Source: Saprolegnia diclina VS20
Lineage: Eukaryota > Oomycota > Saprolegniomycetes > Saprolegniales > Saprolegniaceae
DNA length: 63,194 bases
Reading direction: 5' to 3'
Assembly (NCBI RefSeq): GCF_000281045.1
Contig: NW_008246076.1
Location: forward strand, 676,182-739,375
Of the stretch, positions 31,663-42,309 are shown one piece after another. A model generated the notes under the pieces. That model was not told where the DNA came from. It was given only the letters and a program-made list of their open reading frames with translations, and did not search any database. Position 1 is the stretch's first letter; each line of letters starts with the position of its first letter. Made by a program: the position numbers and the translations under genes.

Positions 31663-32874
31663 ATGGCGGACGTGGACCCGGCGGTCCTAAAGCGGCGCCA
31701 GTACCTCCGCCTCAAGCAGATGCATTACCGCAGCAAGATTGCCGGCGAGATAACGGCGCTCAAGGCCGAGGCTGATATGCTCCAAGAGCAGCTCGCGCGC
31801 CAGCTGCTGTCGCCGACGTCACGGGCGCTGCCGTGGGCCGAGGTCGCGACCGCGCTAGACGTCGACAACAAAGAGAAGCTCAAGAAGCGCAAGATGCTGC
31901 AGCTCCAGCACGCTTCGTACCTGCACCTCGTGGCCAACATGCGCGCGTGGGTCACCCGCGTCCTGCCGGTAAGACGCTGCCACGATCTGTATCTCCTTAT
32001 ACTAGACGACGCAGCGGGCGCCGGTGGACCCACCATGGCGACGAACGTACCTGCCATTAGACGCCAACACGCGCAAGCTCGGCATCGACTGGCTCACGCA
32101 GCTGCTACTGCACAACACGGACGCGATGCTGGCCAAGTACAAGTTTGACGCGCTCGATCCGCACGCGTACTCGATCGACTTTGGCATGAGCCTCTCGCCG
32201 GACGACCTCTTTGAGTACGTCTGGCGCACGCAAAAGGAGATGCAGCTGCCCATGGAAGTGGTCTGCGCGGGCCTGCGACGATGGATGAAGCAATACACGA
32301 CCGGGTCGGTCTGGGCTGACGTCCAGTCGTCCGAGCTCCTCCACGACGACGTAGGGCATCGTCCTATGCTTGGTGTAAACCTCTGCGTAGGCGCTCGAGA
32401 CCGTACAGGGTGCCACGTATGCCCATACAGTGCGCGAGAACCCGACCGAGACGGTCAATTTTCTAACGCGCGAATTTCATCCGCACCCGGACCGTGTTGT
32501 GTTTGTCGGCCAAAACATCCACCACGACGAACGTGTTGCGTCCAGCGTCCACCGGCGCAACCGCATGTTTTGGTATTGACAATATTGTCCATACTTATAT
32601 TGATGCGTACTTGGCTAGGTACGTCGTGGACCGCCTAGGTCCCAACACGACTCGATTTCGGAACCTCGACGTGCTCTCCCACTTCTTCACCGACCACGGC
32701 CCCGTGGCGCTGGACGTCGAAGCCAACCTTATGGGCTTGGAGTCGGCGTCGTTGATGCCCGAGATGGACATGCTTGCAGCGTATACGCGGCATGCAACCA
32801 CCGTGTTCCGTCAAGTCGGACACCGCTCGGACGAGACGCTCTTTGCGCTCCTGGACGCCGACACCAAGCCGTGA
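31663..32874 (+). CDS. M96-like coiled-coil/START-like protein, copy A
   Basis: Four exons (31663-31968, 32006-32350, 32391-32572, 32619-32874) total 1,089 nt, an exact 362-aa frame. Residues 1-60 are a basic coiled coil (RRQYLRLKQMHYRSKIAGEI...), bZIP-like in spacing, followed by LPWAEVATAL. The rest is an alpha/beta domain of START-like length with family motifs LGIDWLTQLLLHNTDAML, FEYVWRTQKE, VFVGQNIHHDE, MFWYVVDR and a GL...MDMLAAYTRH end. I relate it to the oomycete M96 mating-specific family (Phytophthora M96 is induced during mating), a large, poorly understood group with a DNA-binding-like coil and a START-like fold. The last intron (32573-32618) splits the Trp codon in MFW and carries GACAATATTGTC. 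Confidence 0.75.
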
Positions 32875-33499
32875 ATTCGGATATATTAGCGTATATTTAA
32901 GTCAACAAACGAAACTAGTACTGGAAAAACGCGGTAGCAACGAGAGGGACGCAGCTTTGTTCCACATTCGACGTCTGGCACCTCCTTGGGGTTGCAGAAG
33001 CAGTCTCGAGAGCCGTCATAGTGAAGTATGTGGCCATCGCACGTTCAACAGACACCGATAGCATTGCCCGTGATCATATCCAAACAGCGTTTTGAACAGG
33101 TGCAAGCGCAACTCATGCCAGCGCTCGTTGATGGCGTGAGTCTACTGTGGTCCAGCCGAGCGCCGACTAAAGTTGTACCAGCTTCCAAATACACCACGTT
33201 GGTCGCTCAATTCGATTGCTCTTTCTCCTATCAACGATCCCGTTCACTTTCACGTCGCGCGGCTATGTGATTTGCAGTGCGCTCTGTGCTACTGACGCAC
33301 GCCACAGTTCGATTCGTGCGACTGGCTATTGGGTCCGGCCGTATGGTGCTGGCCCTTCTGTAGAACGCATGACCGACAGACAATACTGTCCATCTTGGTG
33401 GCCAAATTGGACTGGAAGTTCCATCCAGGATTTCAACCGCGCGTGATTGGCTCATTTTGGCCAATCACAGGTGGCTGGACGTTGGTAATTTGAGCCGCC
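32875..33499. other. Intergenic region, promoter of M96-like copy B
   Basis: GATTGG and GGCCAATCAC boxes occur at 33445-33450 and 33459-33468, with a TCATTTT initiator-like motif between them, ending 32 bp before the copy B start. A GACAATACTGTC palindrome lies at 33379-33390. No gene seen. Confidence 0.45.
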
Positions 33500-34703
33500 A
33501 TGTTGAGAATGACCGTCGATGCAGCAGACCGGCGCCGCCGGACCGACATCCAACGCAAGTGGCGGCAGAAGCTGGCGGCCGAGATCAAGGCGCTGCGCAG
33601 CGAAGCGAGCGCGCTCGAGGCCGCCTTGGTCGACCGAAAGGTCTCGACCACCGTGCTACCGTGGCGCGACGTCGCGCTGACGCTCGCTGACGACACGCGC
33701 GCGTCGGTGCACCGCAACCGCGTCTTGAAGCGCCAGTATAACGCGCAGCTGCAACTGCTTCTCTCGCTAGCCCAGCGCGCGAGCAGCCTCGTACGTGCCC
33801 GCGGCGGCCGCGACGGTGCGTGACCTGTCGATGTAGGCGCGGCCGCTGCTTAGCTACGAAGCGTGGCACCACACGAGCCTCTGCGCGCCGGCGCACACTC
33901 GCCGGTGCGCGCTCGAGTGGTCGACAAACGCCATGTTCTACAACACCAACGCGATGCTCGAGAAGCACAGCGTTGCGTCATCCGTGCACTTTGCCAACTA
34001 CAAGATCGCGGCCACCGAGAACAACGTCTTCGAGTACGTTTGGCACATGCGCAAGACAGTGCCTTTGGCGTTCGAGCCTGCGCGGCGCCTCGGCCAATAC
34101 TGGGTCCAGCAGTACATTCGAGGCGGCATGTGGCCGCTCCTCGAGCCGTCGACCGACCTCGACGTCTATGTACTGTTCCTCTGACACAATCAAGAATCGC
34201 ACTCATCTTCTGTCTCTAGGGCCTCGCACACACGAGCTATGTGCACACGACGCGGCTTCGCCCCTTGGAGCACGTGTACTTTTTAAGTCGCGAGTACCAC
34301 AGCGATGCCCAGACCGTGATTGTCGGCCAGACGATGCACACGGATGAGCTGCACCCGATGACGACGCCGTTCCGTCATCGCATGTTCTGGTACCACGAGA
34401 AGATCACCCGGTGGGATCAAGTCACTGCGACGATGTAGGTATGTGCTCGAGTGCGTCTCGCCGACTTTGACGCGCGTCTCGATCGTGCACGTGACGTCGC
34501 ACCTCTGCACCGCGTCGGACGGCCCCGTGCCACTGGCTGCCGAAGCCGAGCTCATGGGCTGCGTCCTCAGTGACCATGGGAGCCACGTCGACCAAGTGAC
34601 GCGCCACGCGAGCGTCGCGGCCGCGCGTGAGATTGAAGGCATGCTCCGCAACCTCGACTGCTATGCTACGTTTTCTACTATCGATGCAAGCCAGCTGACC
34701 TAA
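33500..34703 (+). CDS. M96-like coiled-coil/START-like protein, copy B
   Basis: Four exons (33500-33790, 33837-34169, 34220-34389, 34439-34703) total 1,059 nt, an exact 352-aa frame. N-terminal basic coil with RRRRTDIQRKWRQKLAAEIKAL, then LPWRDVALTL, a FYNTNAMLEKH segment (shortened relative to the other copies' LGIDW motif), FEYVWHMRK, VIVGQTMHTDE, MFWYVLE and a final DQVTRHASVAA helix. The three intron positions match copy A, including the split Trp codon in MFW. The tryptophan-rich second half of the START-like domain is conserved. Tandem orientation with copies A and C indicates local duplication. Confidence 0.75.
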
Positions 34704-35147
34704 TTTAACCTAACCCCCGAAACGGTGCGGGACTCTCTTGTGGACTATGTTCGAGGGCCTTTGGTAGTACCTACTTTGTAGTACGCGCGCAACTTCTAGT
34801 TGTACTAGGGTGCAGCAGACAAGGACGAGCACTGTCGGTTGCATACCGACGGTATGCAAGCGGGGTCCGTCAGCTGTTTTTTCGGCTTGCCCCACCGCTC
34901 TCGGCGCATGCTCTCTGCCATGAGGACAGAGGTCCTTGGGCTCGAGACTACGTACTAGCACATGGCTTTCAGCACTGCATCGAGAGAAGCGAGGCGACGA
35001 CACCTCGACGTGTGATCTCCGGTGCCCAACTGCGTGTCCTGGCTTTAACGCGTTTATCCTATTTAAACCCATTTCACCCCTGATGGCACCTACGTTTTAG
35101 AAAAAGACGTCGTGTTGACACACAGTTTCACGCATAGGACGACGACG
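34704..35147. other. Intergenic region, promoter of M96-like copy C
   Basis: An AACGCGTTTA motif (35047-35056) followed by a TTTAAACCC stretch lies 90-100 bp upstream of copy C; the same 10-mer appears twice before the ankyrin gene. Nothing coding. Confidence 0.45.
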
Positions 35148-36366
35148 ATGGCGAGTGAAGACGACCTCCAGAAGCTCAAGCGGCGCGAGGGCAGCACGCG
35201 CCACCAGCGCAAGTGGCGGCAGAAGATCGTAGCGGAGATCGCACACCTGCGCGAGCAAGCGCTGTCGCTCGAAGCCGAGGTCCAGCGGCGCAAGACGACG
35301 ACAAAGGCGCGGCCGCCAATGGACCCGCTCACGCTGCCGTGGCAAGACGTGGCCGAGTCGCTCCGAGACGAGAGCGCGACCTCTGTCCACCGCAACCGCG
35401 CGCTCAAGCTCAAGCATGCACAGTACGCGACGCTCGTGTCGGCCATGGCGCGCTGGGTCCAAACGTCCTCCCAGCCGTTGGTCACGGCGCCGCGCACACG
35501 CCCGACATGGCGACACACGGCGCTCTTGGCCGAGCCCATGGGCCGGCAGCTAGGCGTCGACTGGATCACGACGATGCTCTTCCACAACACCGAGCGCATG
35601 CTCGACGCATACGGTGTCTACGGCACGGCGACCTCGACGCACATGATCGACTACTCGGTCAACGTCACCGAGGCCGACACATTCGAGTACGTGTGGATGA
35701 CGACCAAGCACGTCGACATGGCCTTGGAGCACGCGCGCGACCTCATTCGCATGTGGCTCTACCAGTACGCGACCGGCGCCATGTGGCGCAAAACCTCGTC
35801 GACGCTGCTCGACGTCGAGGTACATTCCTCGTGTCGAGCATTTTTCGGGACTGACATGGCTCCTTGTAGCTCCTCTTGCCGCTGCCGCGCACCACGTACT
35901 GCGAGACGCACAAGCTCGAGCCCGACGAGATGGTGCGCTTCCTCAGTCGCGAGTTTCGCGGCGAGCACCAGAGCATATTTGTCGGCCAAAACATCCACGC
36001 CGACGAGTGCATGCCGATGCCGACAACGTTCCGCAACCGCGCCTTTTGGTCTACCTCAATATTGTCGTCGTCCAGAGGACTCAGGCCTCGTGGCATAGGT
36101 ATGTGTTGGACCGCGCGGGCCCGACGTCCACCAAGGTGCAGATGCTCCACGTGACGTCACACTTGCTTTCGCCGGCGGCCGAGCCGCTCGGACTTGTTCA
36201 AGAAGGGGCGCTCATGGGCTGTGATCTCTCGATGGTCCACGAAGTCGACCAGCTCGAGAAGCTCACGCGCCACGCCAACCGCGTCGCGGTCAAGGAGGTC
36301 GAAGGGCTTGCGGCGTCGTTTGGGAATGGCGCGAAAATGTTTGGCTACACGGGCGCGTTCCGGTAG
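35148..36366 (+). CDS. M96-like coiled-coil/START-like protein, copy C
   Basis: Three exons (35148-35819, 35870-36048, 36099-36366) total 1,119 nt, an exact 372-aa frame. Same order as copies A and B: a basic coil with RHQRKWRQKIVAEIAHLREQ, LPWQDVAESL, LGVDWITTMLFHNTERML, FEYVWMTTKHV, IFVGQNIHADE, FWYVLDRAG and a VDQLEKLTRHANRVA end. It lacks the intron that A and B have after the coiled coil, so that intron was lost here (or gained in the others). The other two intron positions are shared. The second intron carries CAATATTGTC. Confidence 0.75.
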
Positions 36367-36600
36367 CCCTACCCCCATAAGAACCTAGTCGACTAGTCGA
36401 TGGCGATACCATATTTGCGGTCGCTGCATCGCAACGACCCGTATCGACATCGCCTTGAACGTAGAATGTAGGAGAGCACAGAGGGCTAGGCTTGCGCATG
36501 CCATGTCGCCGACCCATACCAAGCAAAGAAGAAAGGGCGTACGGCCAGCATCCATCCATATATTACGACAATATGTCCACAAAGGACAACATGTCTCTTT

Positions 36601-37167
36601 TTACGCAAACGCAAAGAGCTTGCGGATGTAGTCCATGTCGGGCGGCAGCGCGTCGTGGCAGCGCGGGCACGCGTCGTGGGCGGCGAGCCACGGGCGAAGG
36701 CAGTTGGCGTGGAAGGCATCGCCGCACGGCAGCTGCGTCCACTGCGTGCCGTCTGCAAAGGGCCCATTGCACTTGGCACACGCCAACATCGATTCGGCGC
36801 CCGCGCCGTCGTAGGACGTGACGAGGAGTGCATCGACAAAGTTGGGGCAAGTCGGCCGCCCGACGTCGTCACCGCTGCGACTGGCGGTCGCCGAGATGCG
36901 CAATGCGCGCGAGCAGTGAAAGCATGCGCGGCCGACGTTCGAGGTCGTGTTGACGAGGTAGACGGTCCAGCTGCACGCGCCGCAGAGCACGTCGCCGCAG
37001 ACGCGGCAATGGTGGCGGCGACGAAAGAGCGAAAAGGGCCGCGTGCAATGAATGCAGCGCTGCCGGGCGGCGTCCGGGACCCACGTCTCTTTGGGGCACG
37101 CGCGCTGAACGCGGACGTCCGAGACGAGGTAGTTGTCGTCGACAAGCGTGCGCCGGTGGCGGGCCAT
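36601..37167 (-). CDS. FYVE-RING zinc-finger protein 1
   Basis: 188 aa, single exon, start MARHRR at 37167. An FYVE-type finger comes first: CIHC, then the basic patch [14 protein letters not shown] and a later CFHC (about 37-85). The RRHHCR patch binds phosphatidylinositol 3-phosphate in this family. A C-terminal RING-type finger follows ([18 protein letters not shown]; about 130-175), with a C-terminal [11 protein letters not shown] helix. The FYVE-RING order matches endosomal E3 ubiquitin ligases. Antisense to the M96-like row and paralogous to the gene at 38.0 kb. Confidence 0.85.
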   Translation of the reverse strand: MARHRRTLVDDNYLVSDVRVQRACPKETWVPDAARQRCIHCTRPFSLFRRRHHCRVCGDVLCGACSWTVYLVNTTSNVGRACFHCSRALRISATASRSGDDVGRPTCPNFVDALLVTSYDGAGAESMLACAKCNGPFADGTQWTQLPCGDAFHANCLRPWLAAHDACPRCHDALPPDMDYIRKLFAFA

Positions 37168-38047
37168 CGTGAAGTCGCTTGAAGAATACCGACTGCAACC
37201 GTGTGGTGCATGTAGTGTACATACAACTGTGTATGTCCACGGTAGCGACGAGCCGCGAGAGGCGAGACAGCGAAACCTGATGAAGGCGAATGGGTTCGAT
37301 CGGACGAACGTGCTCGTGTCCACTAGCAGATGATTTTTCTCTTTTTGCATTGTACATTCTTTGTTTTCGACTCAAGTAGATTAGCATATTGCTAGACTAG
37401 CAATAACGTACTAGCTGGAACACTAGACACCACCAACACCTTTGAGCGCTACGTACTCTGCGAATGAATTTCAGCGAACTGGGATGGTCCGCAGGAATGT
37501 GTGTGAGTGCATGAGAGCGCGAGAGAGTTTGGTGGGACCAGCTACCATAACGACCCAGCAAGCCTTGCAGCAGCAATGTACATGGCGTCGCAAATGCTCT
37601 CTTTTCCACGAGGAGAAGCCCACATTGCTGTCTACACTCGAATGCGACTCCATCTCTATCCGGATACGCGAGCTGCTCCAGCGTTCGGCCAACAGGTCGC
37701 AGGAGTCTCCAGGTACCACCAACAGTCTTTGTTGAGCGCTACTTTCGCCAACGCTGACACGTCACATCATCACCCGAGTTTGCAGCTGCTGGTCCCTTAA
37801 GATACTCTTTGGCCGACTCTGTGTCGCGAAGCTTCCTTGTAGCTAGAGTCGACCTTTTGCAGATCCCGCACAAAAGATCGATGGGATCTGCAAGCGCCAA
37901 CCATCTCCGTCGAGATCGATGGGCAATGTCTTGGTGAGTGCAGTGTGCTTGCGTCCTCGCATTGTGGGGGTCAACATACACGGGACACAAGGGACCTTTC
38001 ATACATACGACTCTACGACGACATGGACTCGAGTTGGTGGAGCACGT
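37168..38047. other. Intergenic region between FYVE-RING paralogues
   Basis: Promoter of FYVE-RING 1 and 3' flank of FYVE-RING 2. An ATCCGGAT copy lies at 37659-37666 with no start codon close by. No gene supported. Confidence 0.4.
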
Positions 38048-38674
38048 TCATGGCGGCGGCGGTGGCACAAAGGGCGCTTTGAACGTAAAGAAGCTGCGAA
38101 TGTAGGCCATGTCCCGCGGCAGCGTGTGGGCACAGGTCGGGCACTGGTCGTGGAGCGCCAAGTAGGCGCCAATGCAGTGCTTATGGAACACGTCGTCGCA
38201 CGGCAGCGAGACGACCGCATCGCCGCTCACAAAGCCTTTTTTGCACATGGCGCACGCACTCGACTTGCCGCGGTAGCTGCCCAGCGGCCTCTCGCTGTCC
38301 ACCCACTCGGTCGTTCGCAGCGAGTCGAGAAAGCTCGGGCATGTCGGGCGCTTCACGATCGGCAAGGCAACTTTGGTGCTCTTGCGCGGCGCTTCGACGA
38401 CGGACGAGGCGCGCGAGCAGGCGTAGCAAGCACGGCCGACGTTGGACTTGGCGTTGACGAGGTACACGGTCCAGCTGCACTCGCCGCAGACGAGGTCGCC
38501 GCAGACGCGGCAGTTGTGGCGCCACCGGAAGAGGTGGAAGCGCTGGTCGCAGCCGCTACAGGTCGGCGCCTTGCGACGCCAGTGGGACTTGGGGCACGCG
38601 TACCGGACCTGCGCGCCGGTCGTGATGAACGTCTCGAGCCCGACGAACGTGTTGCTGCCGTCGCGCCGCCGCAT
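38048..38674 (-). CDS. FYVE-RING zinc-finger protein 2
   Basis: 208 aa, single exon, start MRRRDGSN at 38674. Same plan as its neighbour: an FYVE-like finger with CSGC, RWRHNCRVCGDLVC and CYAC, then a RING finger (CAMC, CDDVFHKHCI, CPTC) and a C-terminal DMAYIRSFFTF helix followed by a proline run. The basic patch RWRHNCR departs from the canonical RR/KHHCR, so lipid affinity may be weaker. CCAAT-type boxes lie 65-110 bp upstream. The pair arose by local duplication. Confidence 0.85.
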   Translation of the reverse strand: MRRRDGSNTFVGLETFITTGAQVRYACPKSHWRRKAPTCSGCDQRFHLFRWRHNCRVCGDLVCGECSWTVYLVNAKSNVGRACYACSRASSVVEAPRKSTKVALPIVKRPTCPSFLDSLRTTEWVDSERPLGSYRGKSSACAMCKKGFVSGDAVVSLPCDDVFHKHCIGAYLALHDQCPTCAHTLPRDMAYIRSFFTFKAPFVPPPPP

Positions 38675-40337
38675 CGGAGATTGCCAACTGCTGCTCTCTG
38701 CCGCGTTGCACCGCGCTCTACAATCGGCAAATCATCATTTTGCACCAATCAGAGGCCAGAGAGTAGAGTATTTGCGCCAATCCCATGGCGCGAATCCAAA
38801 ATACGACCCAATCCTGGCCCATTGCTTGCGATCCAACGGCTGGCAGTGGCGAGATGCACGGAAGATGGGGCTGATAGGGGTTTCGCGCTCGGCCTAGCAC
38901 GGCCAGAGGTTCAAGGAGCTCCATCCTCGCATATCCTTCGATCCCAGCCACTTATTCACAGTCCACCGGTACTACACTGTGATGGGTCCATAAGCGAATA
39001 CGGGCTTGGCGTGTATAAGATTAAGGGTTTATACGAAAAGGACGTGACAACAACGAATGGTGTCCAGGGAATAGCAGAGAAGGTGGAGTGGCAGGCCGTT
39101 GCTGCGCGTTTGCCACGGACGCATGGCTGAAGACGACCACACGTTTGCAAAGTCCGTTGGTGATATGGCAGCTGCCCCGCAACCTCGCCAAAGTTTCGAA
39201 ATGCTATGATGCCTTGACCTGGCGAGGCCTCGTCCTTGTAGAGTGCGCTAGCTCAGCAGCTCATGGCAGGTTTCACATGTTTCTCTGTATTTGTATCCCT
39301 AATTTGAACAACATCATGGACATTATAACATTATTTTTGAGGTCTTGCAACGTCATTTCACTTGACATCCAGTCTGTTGTTGTTGAAATGAGTTTTTAAC
39401 ATGCAATTCTATAGCGAAGATGGTGGACTTCCTAATGCGCTCGCGAGATTTGGCCGGTACGTCAAGCTGAGGGCGCGTGGTCGGGGCTCACGATTGAATG
39501 GGGAATGAGGTAGCGAATGGTCGTAGGGCACGAAGCGACTCGGCAAGCGAAGGCACCACGGCGCGGTGAGCCAAGTGCCGGATATGCTCTCGCGTGATAG
39601 TAGCGGCTTTGATCGCGAGCGCAAAGGGGCCTCAATGTCGTGCGGAACACGCGGTTGTTGCGTTCAAGCCATCAACGTCTAGTTTGTCGTCGAAATCACG
39701 AGGAAGCGCTATTGGATTGCGTCATACTAGTACTTGATACATGCTCCAGATTTCGCCCAATCAGCAACGACTGCGCTTCGAATTCAGTGAATATCCGCAT
39801 CCAGTGACGAGCCACCAACACCATCACGAAGACCCCAATGGTATTGTCTTGCCGCCGGTCTTGACTACTCGTCAGACGCCCTGCAACGTCCACTCGCCCA
39901 AGAAGTACCAGGTTCAACGTCCGCTTGCGCCTTTGGCAAAGACCTGCGACCTGCGAAGTCCATGGACGAGGTAGCGCGCGTCGCTTGGCTGGTGCATCGA
40001 GCTGCCTCTGGCTTCTCGCAGAACGCTAAGCTTATTGATATCACGGACCACGCACCAGTTCTCGTTTGCCAGAAGACGCTCAGACTGCGAGAAGCGGTGT
40101 GGTCGTTGGTCCTCTGTGTGTTGTGGACAATGTTCGTCCATGCTAACCTTCTGTATGCTGCGCGATTCCAAAGCCCCTTGGCAGGTGCATCGATGACTAC
40201 AACCGTCGTCATGTACAAGCCACATGATAGCAACCGCAAAATGAGATTGTATTTGCAGTCGCAGGTTTTTAGTAACGACACTTTGTTGGGGGCAAGAATC
40301 GGTCATTGCCGTATCAAAATGAACAAGTTGGAGCGCC
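38675..40337. other. Gene-poor region with a dispersed repeat
   Basis: CCAATC boxes at 38737-38742 and 38776-38781 belong to the FYVE-RING 2 promoter. Apart from repeat copy 2, open frames on both strands have no recognisable domain. Confidence 0.4.
39374..39520 (+). repeat. Dispersed ~140-bp repeat, copy 2
   Basis: Closely matches copy 1 (18838-18975): the same GTTGTTGAAA start, an AACATGCAATTCTATAG block, GATGGTGGAC, CCTAATGCGCTCG, GTCAAGCT, TGGTCGGGGCTC and GAGGTAGCGA in order. An insertion near the 3' end lengthens it slightly. Confidence 0.75.
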
Positions 40338-40572
40338 TTAGAGAATCACGCAGAGCGGCGTCTATACGTGCTCGTCAGTGTCGAAGGGAAGAAGGCATTT
40401 TACGTACCTGAATGTACTGCTTGTACGCGGCAGCATTGGCGTGGCCAAGAAGGTTGAGCCCCGTTGTCGTCACGGCGTCGTGGAGGCTTGAAATGGGAAG
40501 ACCCCCCATCGCCTTGATGGCTTGCTGCAGCGCGTGCTGGCTGCTTGTCGACGAAAGCTGCTCCGAGGGCAT
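40338..40572 (-). CDS. 62-aa protein with C-terminal CaaX box
   Basis: Two exons (40572-40408 and 40361-40338) joined across a 46-nt GTACGT...TATAG intron give an exact 62-aa frame. The product starts MPSEQLSS, has two short helices with a Gly-Gly-Leu-Pro turn, and ends in CVIL followed by TAA. A cysteine four from the end followed by two aliphatics and leucine is a geranylgeranylation (CaaX) signal. Size and ending recall G-protein gamma subunits, but the usual NPF-type motif is not evident; other small prenylated proteins are possible. The exact intron and the terminal motif are the evidence that it is real. Confidence 0.55.
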
Positions 40573-42280
40573 CGTTTGCGTGCGCGTGAATATCCGAAAA
40601 TGGGTTCCGCTCTTCGAACCTCGAGCACGAAGAGTGGGGGCACCCAAGAGTATCTTGACGCCGCCATCGTGGGAGTGGCGGGAAGACCTTGCGACTGGAA
40701 CACACCAACACGCAACTGGCACGCTCTTGGGGATGCACCCGCCTACTGACAAACTCCTATCCATAGCCTGGATCTTCCTAGGTCCTTCACTCCACCTTCC
40801 ACATTTTGCACAACACTAGTCGTGCTCTGCTAGGCATCGTACTGCAAATTCTGCTTTGCCGACGCAAGGAGCGCGAAGTGCAGACAGCCGCAGCGAGTAG
40901 CCCGAGAAACAGAGGAGCAAGGGCTGTACCCATGAGCAGCTCCGTTCTGTTGGTGACACAAGGTAAGTACCGGTAGACAGATCGAATGCGCTTGAGAGGC
41001 AAGCCGTTGTGCCAAGCGCGTACCTGGACAGGTCTCGACTCCTGCGAGAATCGTGGTAGCGTGCACACCAAAGAGCGTCACACCGAGCGTTGAGCGCTGC
41101 GACGAGTGGGGCTCTTCGTCGCAGTGATACCGGGAATACCAACTGTGCAAACGAGCGATCGCAGCTGCCTGGACGGAAGTGCTCGCTCTGTGGACCATAG
41201 CCGAAGGGGCAGCTGTGCGGTGGATGACGCGACTCGAGGCAACAACACATCATCGATCGCAAAGCTCTTTGCTGTTGCGCCATCTCTGCACCCAAGCTGC
41301 TTCGTCCGTGTACGAACGTCGTCTTGTTGACTGTACTACTGCGCATCCAAGTACTAGAACATTACACCCTCGGCAGGCGATTGAAGCGCGCATGACCAGA
41401 GTGGGCGTGCACAGCAGTGCGCAGCGTCACGATGATTCGGAACCAGTCACACCGACGGCTGCGTTCGTGCGTCGATTACTGACGCCACACCAACGAACCC
41501 AGTTTACTACACGCTTCTTCTCCTCCGTACGGTCGAATACACTGCAAGGCAGCGAGCCAAATCAAGCGCAGCGCTACGTAGCACGTGGCCAAGGGCCAGA
41601 GCCGCGTCACGGACACCGTATTCCAACGGTATGCGTCCACGCCCGCTGTGCTGAAAGGAACGTGTGGCGGTGGTGCCGCGAAGTACCGTAGCCGTCGGTT
41701 TGACGGATGACGATTCGTCACGCTGTTACTCACTTCTAACGTCGATGCGTTGGCTCATTGCGCACCCACGTCGGCTGCGCCACCCAGCTTCGCAAGCAAA
41801 TGAACGTAGGCTTGCTTTGCTTTCTCCAGTCCTGTTCAAGGCACAAAGAACCAGAGTCCTTGGAGACTTGCTGTGACGAGAGACGTCTGAGTGTCTGACT
41901 GTCGACCGCTTGTTTTCTGGTTTGCTGCAATTTGGGTCGAGCGTGGTGGTACCGTACTTAATTTTTCACCATTTCCCACGAGGCGCGTGTAACACGTTTG
42001 CGATCTGCGTGCGGTGCTTTGCACCTGGAGCTTTGGAGCACAATGGTGTAGTAGAAAGGAGCTCTGGCGGTGTCGCTCGTAGCTAGCTGGCAGCTAGTCG
42101 CTACCGATAGCGGTAGCTAGTTGATGGTGAAGGTGTGCGAATGTGAAGGGCATGGTCGACGTCCATCGCAGTGTGGTTTTCCACATCTGGACGCGTTGCA
42201 TTTCACACCACATGTGACACGAACAGCCGTCTGGTCCGTTGCACATCATCATTCCTCCTGCGCTGACCGATGACTGAGGC
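40573..42280. other. Gene-poor intergenic region
   Basis: About 1.7 kb with no supported gene. Open frames on both strands show no domain or consistent codon bias. Near 42,080-42,120 there are several overlapping TAGCTAG/CTAGCTA palindromes. Confidence 0.4.
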
Positions 42281-42288
42281 ATCCGGAT
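42281..42288. promoter_or_regulatory. ATCCGGAT promoter element of M96-like copy D
   Basis: One copy of the palindrome, ending 21 bp before the copy D start codon. Confidence 0.5.
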
Positions 42289-42309
42289 AGCGTCACATTG
42301 GGTTTGGCG

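Noticed and set aside
37919-39130. Plus-strand open frame of about 400 codons
   Set aside because: It is antisense to the FYVE-RING 2 gene, which has clear zinc-finger motifs; the plus frame is an Arg/Ala-rich mirror of GC-rich codons.
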